This document shows, piece by piece, positions 52,418-60,382 of a stretch of 64,000 bases of DNA (positions are counted from its first letter, which is position 1; each line of letters starts with the position of its first letter). Location of the stretch: NCBI GenBank assembly GCA_947442105.1, contig CANEVH010000011.1, forward strand, positions 17,524 through 81,523. Reading direction: 5' to 3'. Origin of the DNA: Comamonadaceae bacterium. Its GTDB lineage: Bacteria; Pseudomonadota; Gammaproteobacteria; Burkholderiales; Burkholderiaceae_C. The notes under the pieces are model-generated. The model was not told where the DNA came from and made no database searches. It saw only the letters and a program-made list of their open reading frames with translations. A program made the translations under genes and the position numbers.

Positions 52418-55400
52418 GCGCACGCGCACCGCGCCTGCAGCCGGGCTTTGTCGCCTTCCACAGCAACCGCGCCGAAAACCTGGCCGAGGTAGTGGCTTCG
52501 TGGCTGCAACGCTCGCCGCTGCCGCCGCTGACCGAAGAAGTGATATTGGTGCAAAGCAACGGCATGGCCGAGTGGCTGAAGATGGAGCTGGCGCGCCGGG
52601 GCGGCGTGTGTGCCGCCACCCGGGTGGAGTTGCCCTCGCGCTTTTTGTGGCGCACCTACCGCCAGGTGCTGGGCGCGCAGGCGGTGCCCAGCGAGTCGCC
52701 GCTGGACAAACTGCCCATGGCCTGGCGCCTGATGCAGCTTTTGCCTGGCCTCTTAGGCGATCCTGTGTTCGCACCGGTGGCCGGTTTTTTGCGCGACGAC
52801 GATGCCGCGCGCCTGCTGCAACTGGCCACCCAACTCGCCGACCTGTTTGACCAGTACCAAAACTACCGCAGCGACTGGCTAGAAACCTGGGCCGCCGGGC
52901 ACGACCATGTGCTGCTGGCCAATGGCACGACCCAAGCCCTGGCGCCCGACCAACTGTGGCAAAGCGCCTTGTGGCGCGCCTTGTTGGCAACGCTGACACC
53001 AGCGCAGCAACAATTCATTCGCCCGCGCCTGCACCAGCAGTTCTTGACCCGCCTGGGCAGCGGCGAGCCGCTGGAGCGCGCCGTGGCCCAGCGCGTCACC
53101 GCCTTTGGTATGAGCCAGATGCCAGGCGCCACCTTGCAGGCGCTGGCCGCACTTGCGCCGCACAGCCAGGTGATCTTGGCCATCCCCAACCCCTGCCGCT
53201 ATTACTGGGGCGACATCATGGAAGGGCGCGATCTGCTGCGCGCGGCCCGTCGGCGCCAGCCCCTGCGCAATGGCCAAGCGTTGACGGACACGCCGCTGCA
53301 AGACATGCATGCCCACGCCCACCCGCTGCTAGCCGCCTGGGGCCGCCAAAGCCGCGACTTTGTGCGCCTGCTTGACGCTTATGACGACGCCCCGCGCAGC
53401 CAACAGCAGTTCGCCCTGGCCAAGATTGACTACTTTGACGACAGCGACGACAGCGATGGGGCCGCAGACACCCCGCTCTTGCAGCAGGTGCAAAACCGTA
53501 TTCGCGACCTGGTGCCGCTGCACGAGCACCCGGCGCGCGCCATTGACGCCCTCGACCGCTCCATCGTGTTTCACAGCGCGCACAGCGCGGTGCGCGAGTT
53601 GGAAGTGCTGCACGACCAGCTTTTGCAAGCGCTGGCGCAGCCCGGCGGCCCAGAGCGGGCCCCGCTCAAGCCACGCGACATCATCGTTATGGTGCCCGAC
53701 ATTGAAGCGCTGGCCCCGGCGATTCGCGCCGTGTTTGGCCAGTACAAGCGGGGGGACGCGCGCTACATCCCATTTGATATTGCCGACATGGGCGCCCAGG
53801 CCAGCAGCCCGCTGATTACCGCAGTGGCCTGGCTGCTGCGCCTGCCCGCGCAGCGCTGCCGCATGAGCGAGCTGCTGGACCTGCTAGAAGTACCGGCCGT
53901 GGCCGCGCGCTTTGGCGTGGAGCCCGAGGCGCTGCCCCAGCTCACGCAGTGGATGGTGGGCGCGGGCATCCGCTGGGGCCTGGACGCGGCCCACCGCGCA
54001 GACTTAGGCCTGGGCGCCTGCGGCGAACAAAACAGCGCCTGGTTTGGCCTGCGCCGCATGCTGCTGGGCTACGCCAGTGGCGCCGATGCAGTAGACGCCC
54101 CGCTGGCCGAACTGCACACCATTGCGCCCTACGCCGAAGTGGGCGGCCTGGAGGCCGAACTGGCCGGGTCGCTGGCCCACCTGCTGCAGGCGCTGATGCG
54201 CTGGTGGACGCTGGCCACCGTAGACGCCACGCCCACACAGTGGGTGCAACACTGCCAAACGCTGCTGGCCGACTTGCTGCAGGCGGAGTCCGAGGAAGAC
54301 CGCTTGGCACTGGCCGCTTTGCAGAGCAGCCTGCTGGCCTGGCAGCGCGCCTGCGAACAAGCCGGGTTTGACCAGAGCGTGCCGCTGGCAGTCGCGCGCG
54401 CCGCCTGGCTACAGGCGCTGGAGTTGCCCAAGCCCCAGCAGCGCTTTCGCGCCGGGGGCATTACCTTTTGCACGCTGATGCCCATGCGCGCCATTCCGTT
54501 TGAGGTAGTTTGCCTGCTGGGCATGAACGACGGCGACTACCCCCGGCGCAGCACGCACAGCGACTTTGACCTTATGGCTCTGCCCAGCGCCGCGCGCCCG
54601 GGCGACCGCTCCCGGCGCGACGACGACCGCCAGTTGATGCTCGAATCAGTGCTCTCGGCCCGGCGCTTGCTGTATGTCAGCTGGAGCGGGCGCAATGTGC
54701 GCGACAACGCCGAGCAACCCGCCTCGGTGCTCGTGGCCCAGTTGCGCGACTACCTGCGCGCGGGCTGGGGCGACGCCGTGGTCAACAGCCGCACCACCGA
54801 GCACCCGCTGCAACCCTTTAGCCGCCGCTACTTTGAGGCCGACAGCGCCCTGTTCACCTACGCGCGCGAATGGCGCGCCATGCACCAGCAAACCGGCCCC
54901 GACGGGTCTGACAACGGCCACGGCTTGACGGGTCATGCCTTGTCTCCATTCGTGCCCAACCCTGCCGTGCCGCTGACCTTGCAGCAACTCACCCAGTTTT
55001 TGCGCAAACCGGTCAAAGCCTTCTTCCGCCAGCGCCTGCTGGTGGCCTTTGGCGACGACACGCCTGCGCAATGGGACGACGAGCTTTTTTCTGTGGGCGG
55101 CCTGGACGCATACCAGCTGGTGCAAATCCTGCTGCAAGACGCATCTGCCGCACCCAGCGCTGAGAGCGCCACCGCAGAGGCCCAAGTGGCGCTGACACGG
55201 CTGCGCCAATCGGGCGCGCTGCCCCTGCAAGCCCTGGGCGACCTGGCACAGCAGCAGTTGCAAGACACCCTGGCCGCCATATTGGGCGCTTGGCACGCAC
55301 AGCAAACACGCTTTTCCCTTGCGGCACCGCGCCAAGCACTGCGCTTGCAGGCGGGTGACATCGTCTTGGAAGACTGGGTGGATGGCCTGCGCCAGGCCGT

Positions 55401-55983
55401 GCCCGGCGACGCCGGGGGCGAAATGCAGACCGCCTGGCTGCAACTAGAACCCGGCAACTTGTGCGCCAAAACCACCAAGCCCAAACCCCGCCCCGAGCAG
55501 TTGCTAGGCGCCTGGCTGCGCAGCCTGGCCAGTGCTGCCAGTGGCGTTCAGGCCAGCGGCGTGGTGGTGGGGCGCGACAGCGTGATTGAGATCACGCCCA
55601 TGGACCCAGAGCTGGCGCGCACCACCCTGCAGCAGTTGCTGCAACTCTGGCACACGGGCATGCAAGCGCCCCTGCCCCTGCCGCCTAAAACCGCGCTGGC
55701 CTGGTTGGCGCAGGCACAGCAGCCAGACAAAGCGCAACAGGCCGCGCGCGCGCAATACGAGGGGGCAGAGCACCTGCGTGGCGACGTGGAAGAGGCCTGC
55801 ATGGCGCGCGTGTTCCCGGACTTGGAGGTGCTGCAAAGCGACGGCCAGTTCACCGCTTTGGCCCAGGCCATGTACCAGCCGCTGCTGGACTGGCAAAAAA
55901 CCCATGTGCGCGCCACATTGCACCCCAAACCGGGCGCTGACGCCGGTGCCAGCGACGAAGACGACAACGGGGGCACGCCATGA
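52414..55983 (+). CDS. recC: Exodeoxyribonuclease V subunit gamma, RecC
   Basis: 1189 residues. RecC recognises Chi and binds DNA in RecBCD. The N-terminal FVAFHSNRAENLAEVVASWL, then VQSNGMAEWLKMELA (about 45-60), PSRFLWRTYRQV and later MPMRAIPFEVVCLLGMNDGDYPR and the C-terminal KAFFRQRL are family signatures. The start is TTG at 52414, which overlaps the antitoxin stop; no ATG fits the conserved N-terminus. It is followed by recB with an ATGA overlap at 55980. Confidence 0.93.
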   Translation: MSARAPRLQPGFVAFHSNRAENLAEVVASWLQRSPLPPLTEEVILVQSNGMAEWLKMELARRGGVCAATRVELPSRFLWRTYRQVLGAQAVPSESPLDKLPMAWRLMQLLPGLLGDPVFAPVAGFLRDDDAARLLQLATQLADLFDQYQNYRSDWLETWAAGHDHVLLANGTTQALAPDQLWQSALWRALLATLTPAQQQFIRPRLHQQFLTRLGSGEPLERAVAQRVTAFGMSQMPGATLQALAALAPHSQVILAIPNPCRYYWGDIMEGRDLLRAARRRQPLRNGQALTDTPLQDMHAHAHPLLAAWGRQSRDFVRLLDAYDDAPRSQQQFALAKIDYFDDSDDSDGAADTPLLQQVQNRIRDLVPLHEHPARAIDALDRSIVFHSAHSAVRELEVLHDQLLQALAQPGGPERAPLKPRDIIVMVPDIEALAPAIRAVFGQYKRGDARYIPFDIADMGAQASSPLITAVAWLLRLPAQRCRMSELLDLLEVPAVAARFGVEPEALPQLTQWMVGAGIRWGLDAAHRADLGLGACGEQNSAWFGLRRMLLGYASGADAVDAPLAELHTIAPYAEVGGLEAELAGSLAHLLQALMRWWTLATVDATPTQWVQHCQTLLADLLQAESEEDRLALAALQSSLLAWQRACEQAGFDQSVPLAVARAAWLQALELPKPQQRFRAGGITFCTLMPMRAIPFEVVCLLGMNDGDYPRRSTHSDFDLMALPSAARPGDRSRRDDDRQLMLESVLSARRLLYVSWSGRNVRDNAEQPASVLVAQLRDYLRAGWGDAVVNSRTTEHPLQPFSRRYFEADSALFTYAREWRAMHQQTGPDGSDNGHGLTGHALSPFVPNPAVPLTLQQLTQFLRKPVKAFFRQRLLVAFGDDTPAQWDDELFSVGGLDAYQLVQILLQDASAAPSAESATAEAQVALTRLRQSGALPLQALGDLAQQQLQDTLAAILGAWHAQQTRFSLAAPRQALRLQAGDIVLEDWVDGLRQAVPGDAGGEMQTAWLQLEPGNLCAKTTKPKPRPEQLLGAWLRSLASAASGVQASGVVVGRDSVIEITPMDPELARTTLQQLLQLWHTGMQAPLPLPPKTALAWLAQAQQPDKAQQAARAQYEGAEHLRGDVEEACMARVFPDLEVLQSDGQFTALAQAMYQPLLDWQKTHVRATLHPKPGADAGASDEDDNGGTP

Positions 55984-58900
55984 ACACTCCTGCTACGCAC
56001 AAAGACCCAGGCAGCGCGAGCGATGGCGCAGACATTGACGTGGACGTGGACGTGGACCTGAACATGAACATGAACATGAACATGAACATGAACATGGGCG
56101 CGAGCCATGCCGTAGTCATAGACATGAACACGGTCGACGCCAGCCTGCCCCTGCAGCCCGAGCTGCTAGACCTGTGGGGCAGCCGCCTGATCGAAGCCAG
56201 CGCAGGCACTGGCAAAACCTGGACGATTGCCGCGCTCTACCTGCGCCTGGTGCTGGGCCACGGCAACGCCCATGGCCAAAGCCACGGCTTTGCGCGACCG
56301 CTGCGTCCGGCAGAGATATTGGTCATGACCTTTACCCGCGCCGCCACGCGCGAGCTGTCGGACCGCATCCGCGCCCGCTTGATTGAAGCAGCGCAGTGCT
56401 TTCGCGGTGATAGCCCATCCGCCCCCGACGCATTTTTAGCCACCCTGCTGGCCGACTACCCCAGCGGCCCCGCGCGCAGCCACGCCGCCTGGCTGCTGGA
56501 CCTGGCCGCGCAAAGCATGGACGAGGCAGCCGTCACCACCATAGACGCCTGGTGCCAGCGCATGCTGCGCGAGCACGCTTTTGACAGCGGCAACCTGTTT
56601 GACGAAACCCTGGTGGCCGACGAAGAGGCGCTGCAAACCGAGGCCAGCCAAGACTACTGGCGCCAGGCCTGCTACCCGCTGGACGCGCAGGCGCTGGCGC
56701 AGGTCATGGGCGTGTGGCGCAGCGTGGACGCGCTGGTCAAAGACATGCGCGCCCTGGTCGAACAGGCAACGCCCGAGGCTGCTTTCCATGACGTATGCGC
56801 GATGGCAAACGCCCCCACACTGGCCGAGGTGCTGGCCCACGCCAACACGGCGCACCAGCACGCTCTTGACCAACTGCGCCAAGGCTGGGCGGCGCGCGCG
56901 CAAGAGATGCAAGACTGGCTGGACGGGCAACTCAGCGGCCACAAAAAAGACTGGGATGGACGCAAACTCAGCCCCAAGCACTTCACCGGCTGGCTGGCCA
57001 CGCTGGCCGCTTGGGCCAAAGGGGAACGGGCCGACGACGTGCCCGATCTCAAAACCGGCTGGGAGCGCCTCGCGCCCGAAGGCCTGCAGCAAGCCCGCAA
57101 ACCCGAAGCCGCGCCATTCACCCCCCCACCCGTATTCGCCGAATTTGCCACCCTGCGCGCCGCCTGCGATGCGCTGCCCCAGATAGGCGTGGCGCTGCGC
57201 CAGCACGCGGCCGCCTGGGTGCGCGCGCGGGTGCTAGAGCGCAAGCGCCTGGGCGGCCACTTTGGCTTTGCCGACCTGTTGCAGCGCCTGCACGACGCCC
57301 TGCAAGGACCGCACGCCCAGCGCCTGCGCGAACACCTGGTGCAGCAGTACCCGGTGGCTCTGATTGACGAGTTTCAAGACACGTCTTCGCTGCAATACCA
57401 AATTTTTGACCGGATTTACCAGGTAGCGCAGAACGACGCGGCCAGCGCCTTGCTGCTGATTGGCGACCCCAAGCAGTCGATTTACGGCTTTCGCGGCGCC
57501 GACATCGCCAGCTACCTGCAAGCGCGCCGGGCCACCGCCGGGCGCCACTACGCGCTGCAAACCAATTTCCGCTCCACCCGTGCGCTGGTGGACGCCGTCA
57601 ACCACTGCTTTGCGCAGGCCGAAGGCAGCCAAGCGGGCGGCGCTTTTGGCTACCGCCAGGCGCTTGACAACCCGCTGCCCCTTGCCAGCGTGCAGGCCCA
57701 AGGGCTAAACACCCAACTGGTGGACAGCCAGGGCCCGCTGCCCGCCCTGGCCCTGGTGCACGACTTGCAAACCCACAGTACGCAAGAGATGCGCGAACGG
57801 TTTTCCCAAATCTGCGCGGCGCAGATCGTGGCCTGGCTGAGCGACCCGGCGACCGGCTTTGCTAAGGTGGGCGGAGGTAAGGCAATTGCCAGTGCGGATG
57901 CGAGCGAGAGTGAGATCACGGGTGCAGGTACAGGTACGGGTGCGGCTGCGACTGCTGGTGCGAGTGCTGGTGCCGACGCGGGCATAGATGGAGACGCAGA
58001 CGCGGGCGAGCACAGGGGCGATAACACGGATGCATACGGCCAGCCCAGCACCTTCACCCGCCTGCGCCCCGCCGACATCGCCATCCTGGTGCGCACGGGC
58101 AAAGAGGCCGCAGCGGTGCGCCTGGCGCTGGAACAGCGCGGCGTGGCCTCGGTGTATTTGTCGGACCGCGACTCGGTGTTTGACAGCCCCGAGGCGCACG
58201 ACCTGGTGCACTGGCTGCGCGCCGTGGCCAATCCGCAAGACGTGCGCTTGGTGCGCGCCGGCTTGGCCAGCGCCACCTTAGGCCTGGGTTTGGACGAACT
58301 GGCCTGGCTGGCGCAGGACGACGCGGCATTTGACCAGCGCCTGGAGCAGCTGCGCCTGCTGCGCACCGTCTGGCGCACTCAGGGCGTGCTGGCCATGCTG
58401 CGCCAGACCCTGCACCAGCTGAACATCACCACACGCTGGCGCGATGTGATCAACGGCGAGCGCCGCCTGACCAACTTTTTGCACCTGGCCGAGCTGCTGC
58501 AAACCGCCAGCGGCAGCGCCGACGGCGAGCATGCGCTGATCCGCTGGCTGATCACCCAAATTGAGGACAGCGCCGCTCCGCCCGACGCGCACATCGTGCG
58601 CCTGGAGAGCGACGCCGATCTGGTGAAGGTCGTCACCATCCACAAAAGCAAGGGCCTGCAATACCCGGTGGTCTGCCTGCCCTTTGCGTGCAGCTTTCGG
58701 GCAAAGGAACGCAAAGGCACGACGTTTGTGGCGCTGGCGCAGGACTACGGAGAGCGCCAGGTGCTGCTGCAGTTCAGCGACGCGCAACTCGCCCAGGCCG
58801 ACGCCGACCGCTTGCGCGAAGACCTGCGCCTTTTGTACGTGGCGCTCACGCGCGCGCAGCACCGCCTGTGGCTGGGTTTCTCGGCCCTGCGCGTAGGCAA

Positions 58901-60095
58901 TAGCGCGGACTGCGCCACGCACAAGAGCGCCTTGGGCCGATTGCTGGGGGGGGAGGACGCGAATGAAAGCACCGATTGGCAGGCCCGCCTGCACGCCCTG
59001 GCCGCAGGCTGCGCGGGCATTGCCTTGCAGGCGGCGCCCGCGCACAGCCCGCGCACCCCCTTGGCACGCGCCCAGTCGCCCGCGCCACTGCGCGCACCGC
59101 TGGTCTACCAGGCCCAGTTTGAGCGCGACTGGGCGATTGGCAGCTTTTCGCGCATGGTGAAAAACCTGGCGGCGGCCAGCACCCCGTCTGAGCTGTCGCC
59201 CATCCACCAAAGCCGCCCTGCCGACGACGAAGGCGAGGGTGAGTACGACCCCGACGCGCGTAACGCCATCAGCCAAACGCTGGCCTTGCCTGTGGCGCCA
59301 CCCTCTCCTGCCACCGCCTTGCCTGCTGGCGCCCTGTCGGACGCGGCCCGGCTAGCGCCCCAGCCGTCCAGCGCCTGGCACAGCTTTGCGCGCGGCGCCC
59401 AAGCGGGCAATTTTTTGCACGCCCAACTGGAGTGGCTGGCGGGCGAACAATTTGCCCTGGCCGACAACCCGGCCCTGCAAGAGCGCCTGCGCAAACGCTG
59501 CGAGCGCGCGGGCCACAGCGCCCAAGCCGATGCGCTCGTGGCCTGGCTGACCGCGCTGGTGCAAAGCCCGCTGCCCGGCCCCGAGGCCGCGCTGTGTACG
59601 CTCGACGTGACCCTGCCCGAGATGGAGTTTTGGCTGGTGGCCCAGCGCATGGACTCGCAGGCCATTGACGCCGCATGCCGCGCGCACCTGCTGCCCGGCG
59701 TGCCACGCGTAGCGCTGGCGCAGCAGCAGCTCCAGGGCATGCTGATGGGCTTTGCCGACCTGGTGTTTGAACACCAAGGCCGCTACTGGGTGCTGGACTA
59801 CAAGTCCAACCACCTGGGGCCTGACGACGCGGCCTACACCGACTCCGCACTGGCGCGTTCCATGGCCGAACACCGCTACGACGTGCAAGCCAGCCTCTAC
59901 CTGCTGGCCCTGCACCGCCTGCTAAAAGCCCGCCTGGGCGCCACCTACGACCCGGCGCGCCAACTCGGCGGCGCGGTCTACCTGTATTTGCGCGGCGTGC
60001 GCGGACCCGCGCGCGGCGTGTGCCTCATACCGCCCAACTTGGCTCTGCTGGACGCGTTAGAAGAGATGCTGGCCCCGCTGCCGGAGGCTTTATGA
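55980..60095 (+). CDS. recB: Exodeoxyribonuclease V subunit beta, RecB
   Basis: 1371 residues. Walker A EASAGTGKTW (about 73-82), helicase motifs including LIDEFQDTSSLQY (about 462), GDPKQSIYGFRGAD (about 496), KSKGLQYPVVCLPFA (about 890), and the nuclease motif YWVLDYKSNHLG (about 1269-1280) are present. It unwinds and cuts double-strand ends. Odd features: an N-terminal tail with Asp-Val and Asn-Met repeats before the core, and a Gly/Ala/Asp-rich insertion (about 640-685). A second ATG at 56124 (in IDMNTV) could be the true start; if so, the Asn-Met tail would not be translated as part of recB. Confidence 0.93.
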   Translation: MNTPATHKDPGSASDGADIDVDVDVDLNMNMNMNMNMNMGASHAVVIDMNTVDASLPLQPELLDLWGSRLIEASAGTGKTWTIAALYLRLVLGHGNAHGQSHGFARPLRPAEILVMTFTRAATRELSDRIRARLIEAAQCFRGDSPSAPDAFLATLLADYPSGPARSHAAWLLDLAAQSMDEAAVTTIDAWCQRMLREHAFDSGNLFDETLVADEEALQTEASQDYWRQACYPLDAQALAQVMGVWRSVDALVKDMRALVEQATPEAAFHDVCAMANAPTLAEVLAHANTAHQHALDQLRQGWAARAQEMQDWLDGQLSGHKKDWDGRKLSPKHFTGWLATLAAWAKGERADDVPDLKTGWERLAPEGLQQARKPEAAPFTPPPVFAEFATLRAACDALPQIGVALRQHAAAWVRARVLERKRLGGHFGFADLLQRLHDALQGPHAQRLREHLVQQYPVALIDEFQDTSSLQYQIFDRIYQVAQNDAASALLLIGDPKQSIYGFRGADIASYLQARRATAGRHYALQTNFRSTRALVDAVNHCFAQAEGSQAGGAFGYRQALDNPLPLASVQAQGLNTQLVDSQGPLPALALVHDLQTHSTQEMRERFSQICAAQIVAWLSDPATGFAKVGGGKAIASADASESEITGAGTGTGAAATAGASAGADAGIDGDADAGEHRGDNTDAYGQPSTFTRLRPADIAILVRTGKEAAAVRLALEQRGVASVYLSDRDSVFDSPEAHDLVHWLRAVANPQDVRLVRAGLASATLGLGLDELAWLAQDDAAFDQRLEQLRLLRTVWRTQGVLAMLRQTLHQLNITTRWRDVINGERRLTNFLHLAELLQTASGSADGEHALIRWLITQIEDSAAPPDAHIVRLESDADLVKVVTIHKSKGLQYPVVCLPFACSFRAKERKGTTFVALAQDYGERQVLLQFSDAQLAQADADRLREDLRLLYVALTRAQHRLWLGFSALRVGNSADCATHKSALGRLLGGEDANESTDWQARLHALAAGCAGIALQAAPAHSPRTPLARAQSPAPLRAPLVYQAQFERDWAIGSFSRMVKNLAAASTPSELSPIHQSRPADDEGEGEYDPDARNAISQTLALPVAPPSPATALPAGALSDAARLAPQPSSAWHSFARGAQAGNFLHAQLEWLAGEQFALADNPALQERLRKRCERAGHSAQADALVAWLTALVQSPLPGPEAALCTLDVTLPEMEFWLVAQRMDSQAIDAACRAHLLPGVPRVALAQQQLQGMLMGFADLVFEHQGRYWVLDYKSNHLGPDDAAYTDSALARSMAEHRYDVQASLYLLALHRLLKARLGATYDPARQLGGAVYLYLRGVRGPARGVCLIPPNLALLDALEEMLAPLPEAL
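56031..56096 (+). repeat. Hexanucleotide microsatellite in recB 5' coding region
   Basis: GACGTG-type units (three plus variants, 56031-56060) are followed by six exact AACATG units (56061-56096), coding DV repeats then six NM repeats. Six-base units keep the frame, so changes in number would change tail length, not switch the gene off. Confidence 0.9.
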
Positions 60096-60382
60096 ATCAG
60101 CTTTCCCTTGTGCCTACAGTGCCGCCCGGCGACGCGCTAGCGGATCAAGCCGGTTCCCAGCCAGCGCAAGGCGCGCTTACAGCCACCGCCAGGGCGTCGG
60201 ACGCCCCCCTGACTCTGCTGGGCGCGCCAGAAGAGATGCTGGCCCCGCTGCCGGAAGCTTTATGAATCAGCTTTCCCTTTTGCCTCCCGAGCCGCCCGGC
60301 GACGCGCTAGCGGACCAAGCCGGGTTCGCGCCAGCGCAAGGCGCGCTTAATGCCACGGCCAGGGCGTCGGACTCCCCGCGAG
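60043..60382 (+). repeat. 170-bp tandem duplication spanning recB 3' end and recD 5' end
   Basis: 60043-60212 and 60213-60382 are near-identical with a period of 170 bases: both carry the end EEMLAPLPEAL of recB, an ATGA start and the MNQLSL-PPGDALADQAG opening. Point differences (for example TGCCTACAGTG versus TGCCTCCCGAG) show the copies are not freshly made. Confidence 0.92.
60092..60265 (+). CDS. 57-codon chimeric ORF (RecD N-terminus joined to RecB C-terminus)
   Basis: The ATG overlaps the recB stop (ATGA) and the frame is RecD-like for about 40 residues (MNQLSLVPTVPPGDALADQA), then ends in EEMLAPLPEAL as RecB does, followed by its own stop overlapping the recD start (ATGA at 60262). 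It arises from the 170-bp duplication. A 57-residue peptide could be made by coupling, or the frame may just keep ribosomes passing to recD. Confidence 0.6.
   Translation: MNQLSLVPTVPPGDALADQAGSQPAQGALTATARASDAPLTLLGAPEEMLAPLPEAL

Noticed and set aside
56061..56096. AACATG repeats as a CRISPR array or attachment site
   Set aside because: Units are six bases without spacers and translate in frame into an Asn-Met tail; this is a microsatellite.
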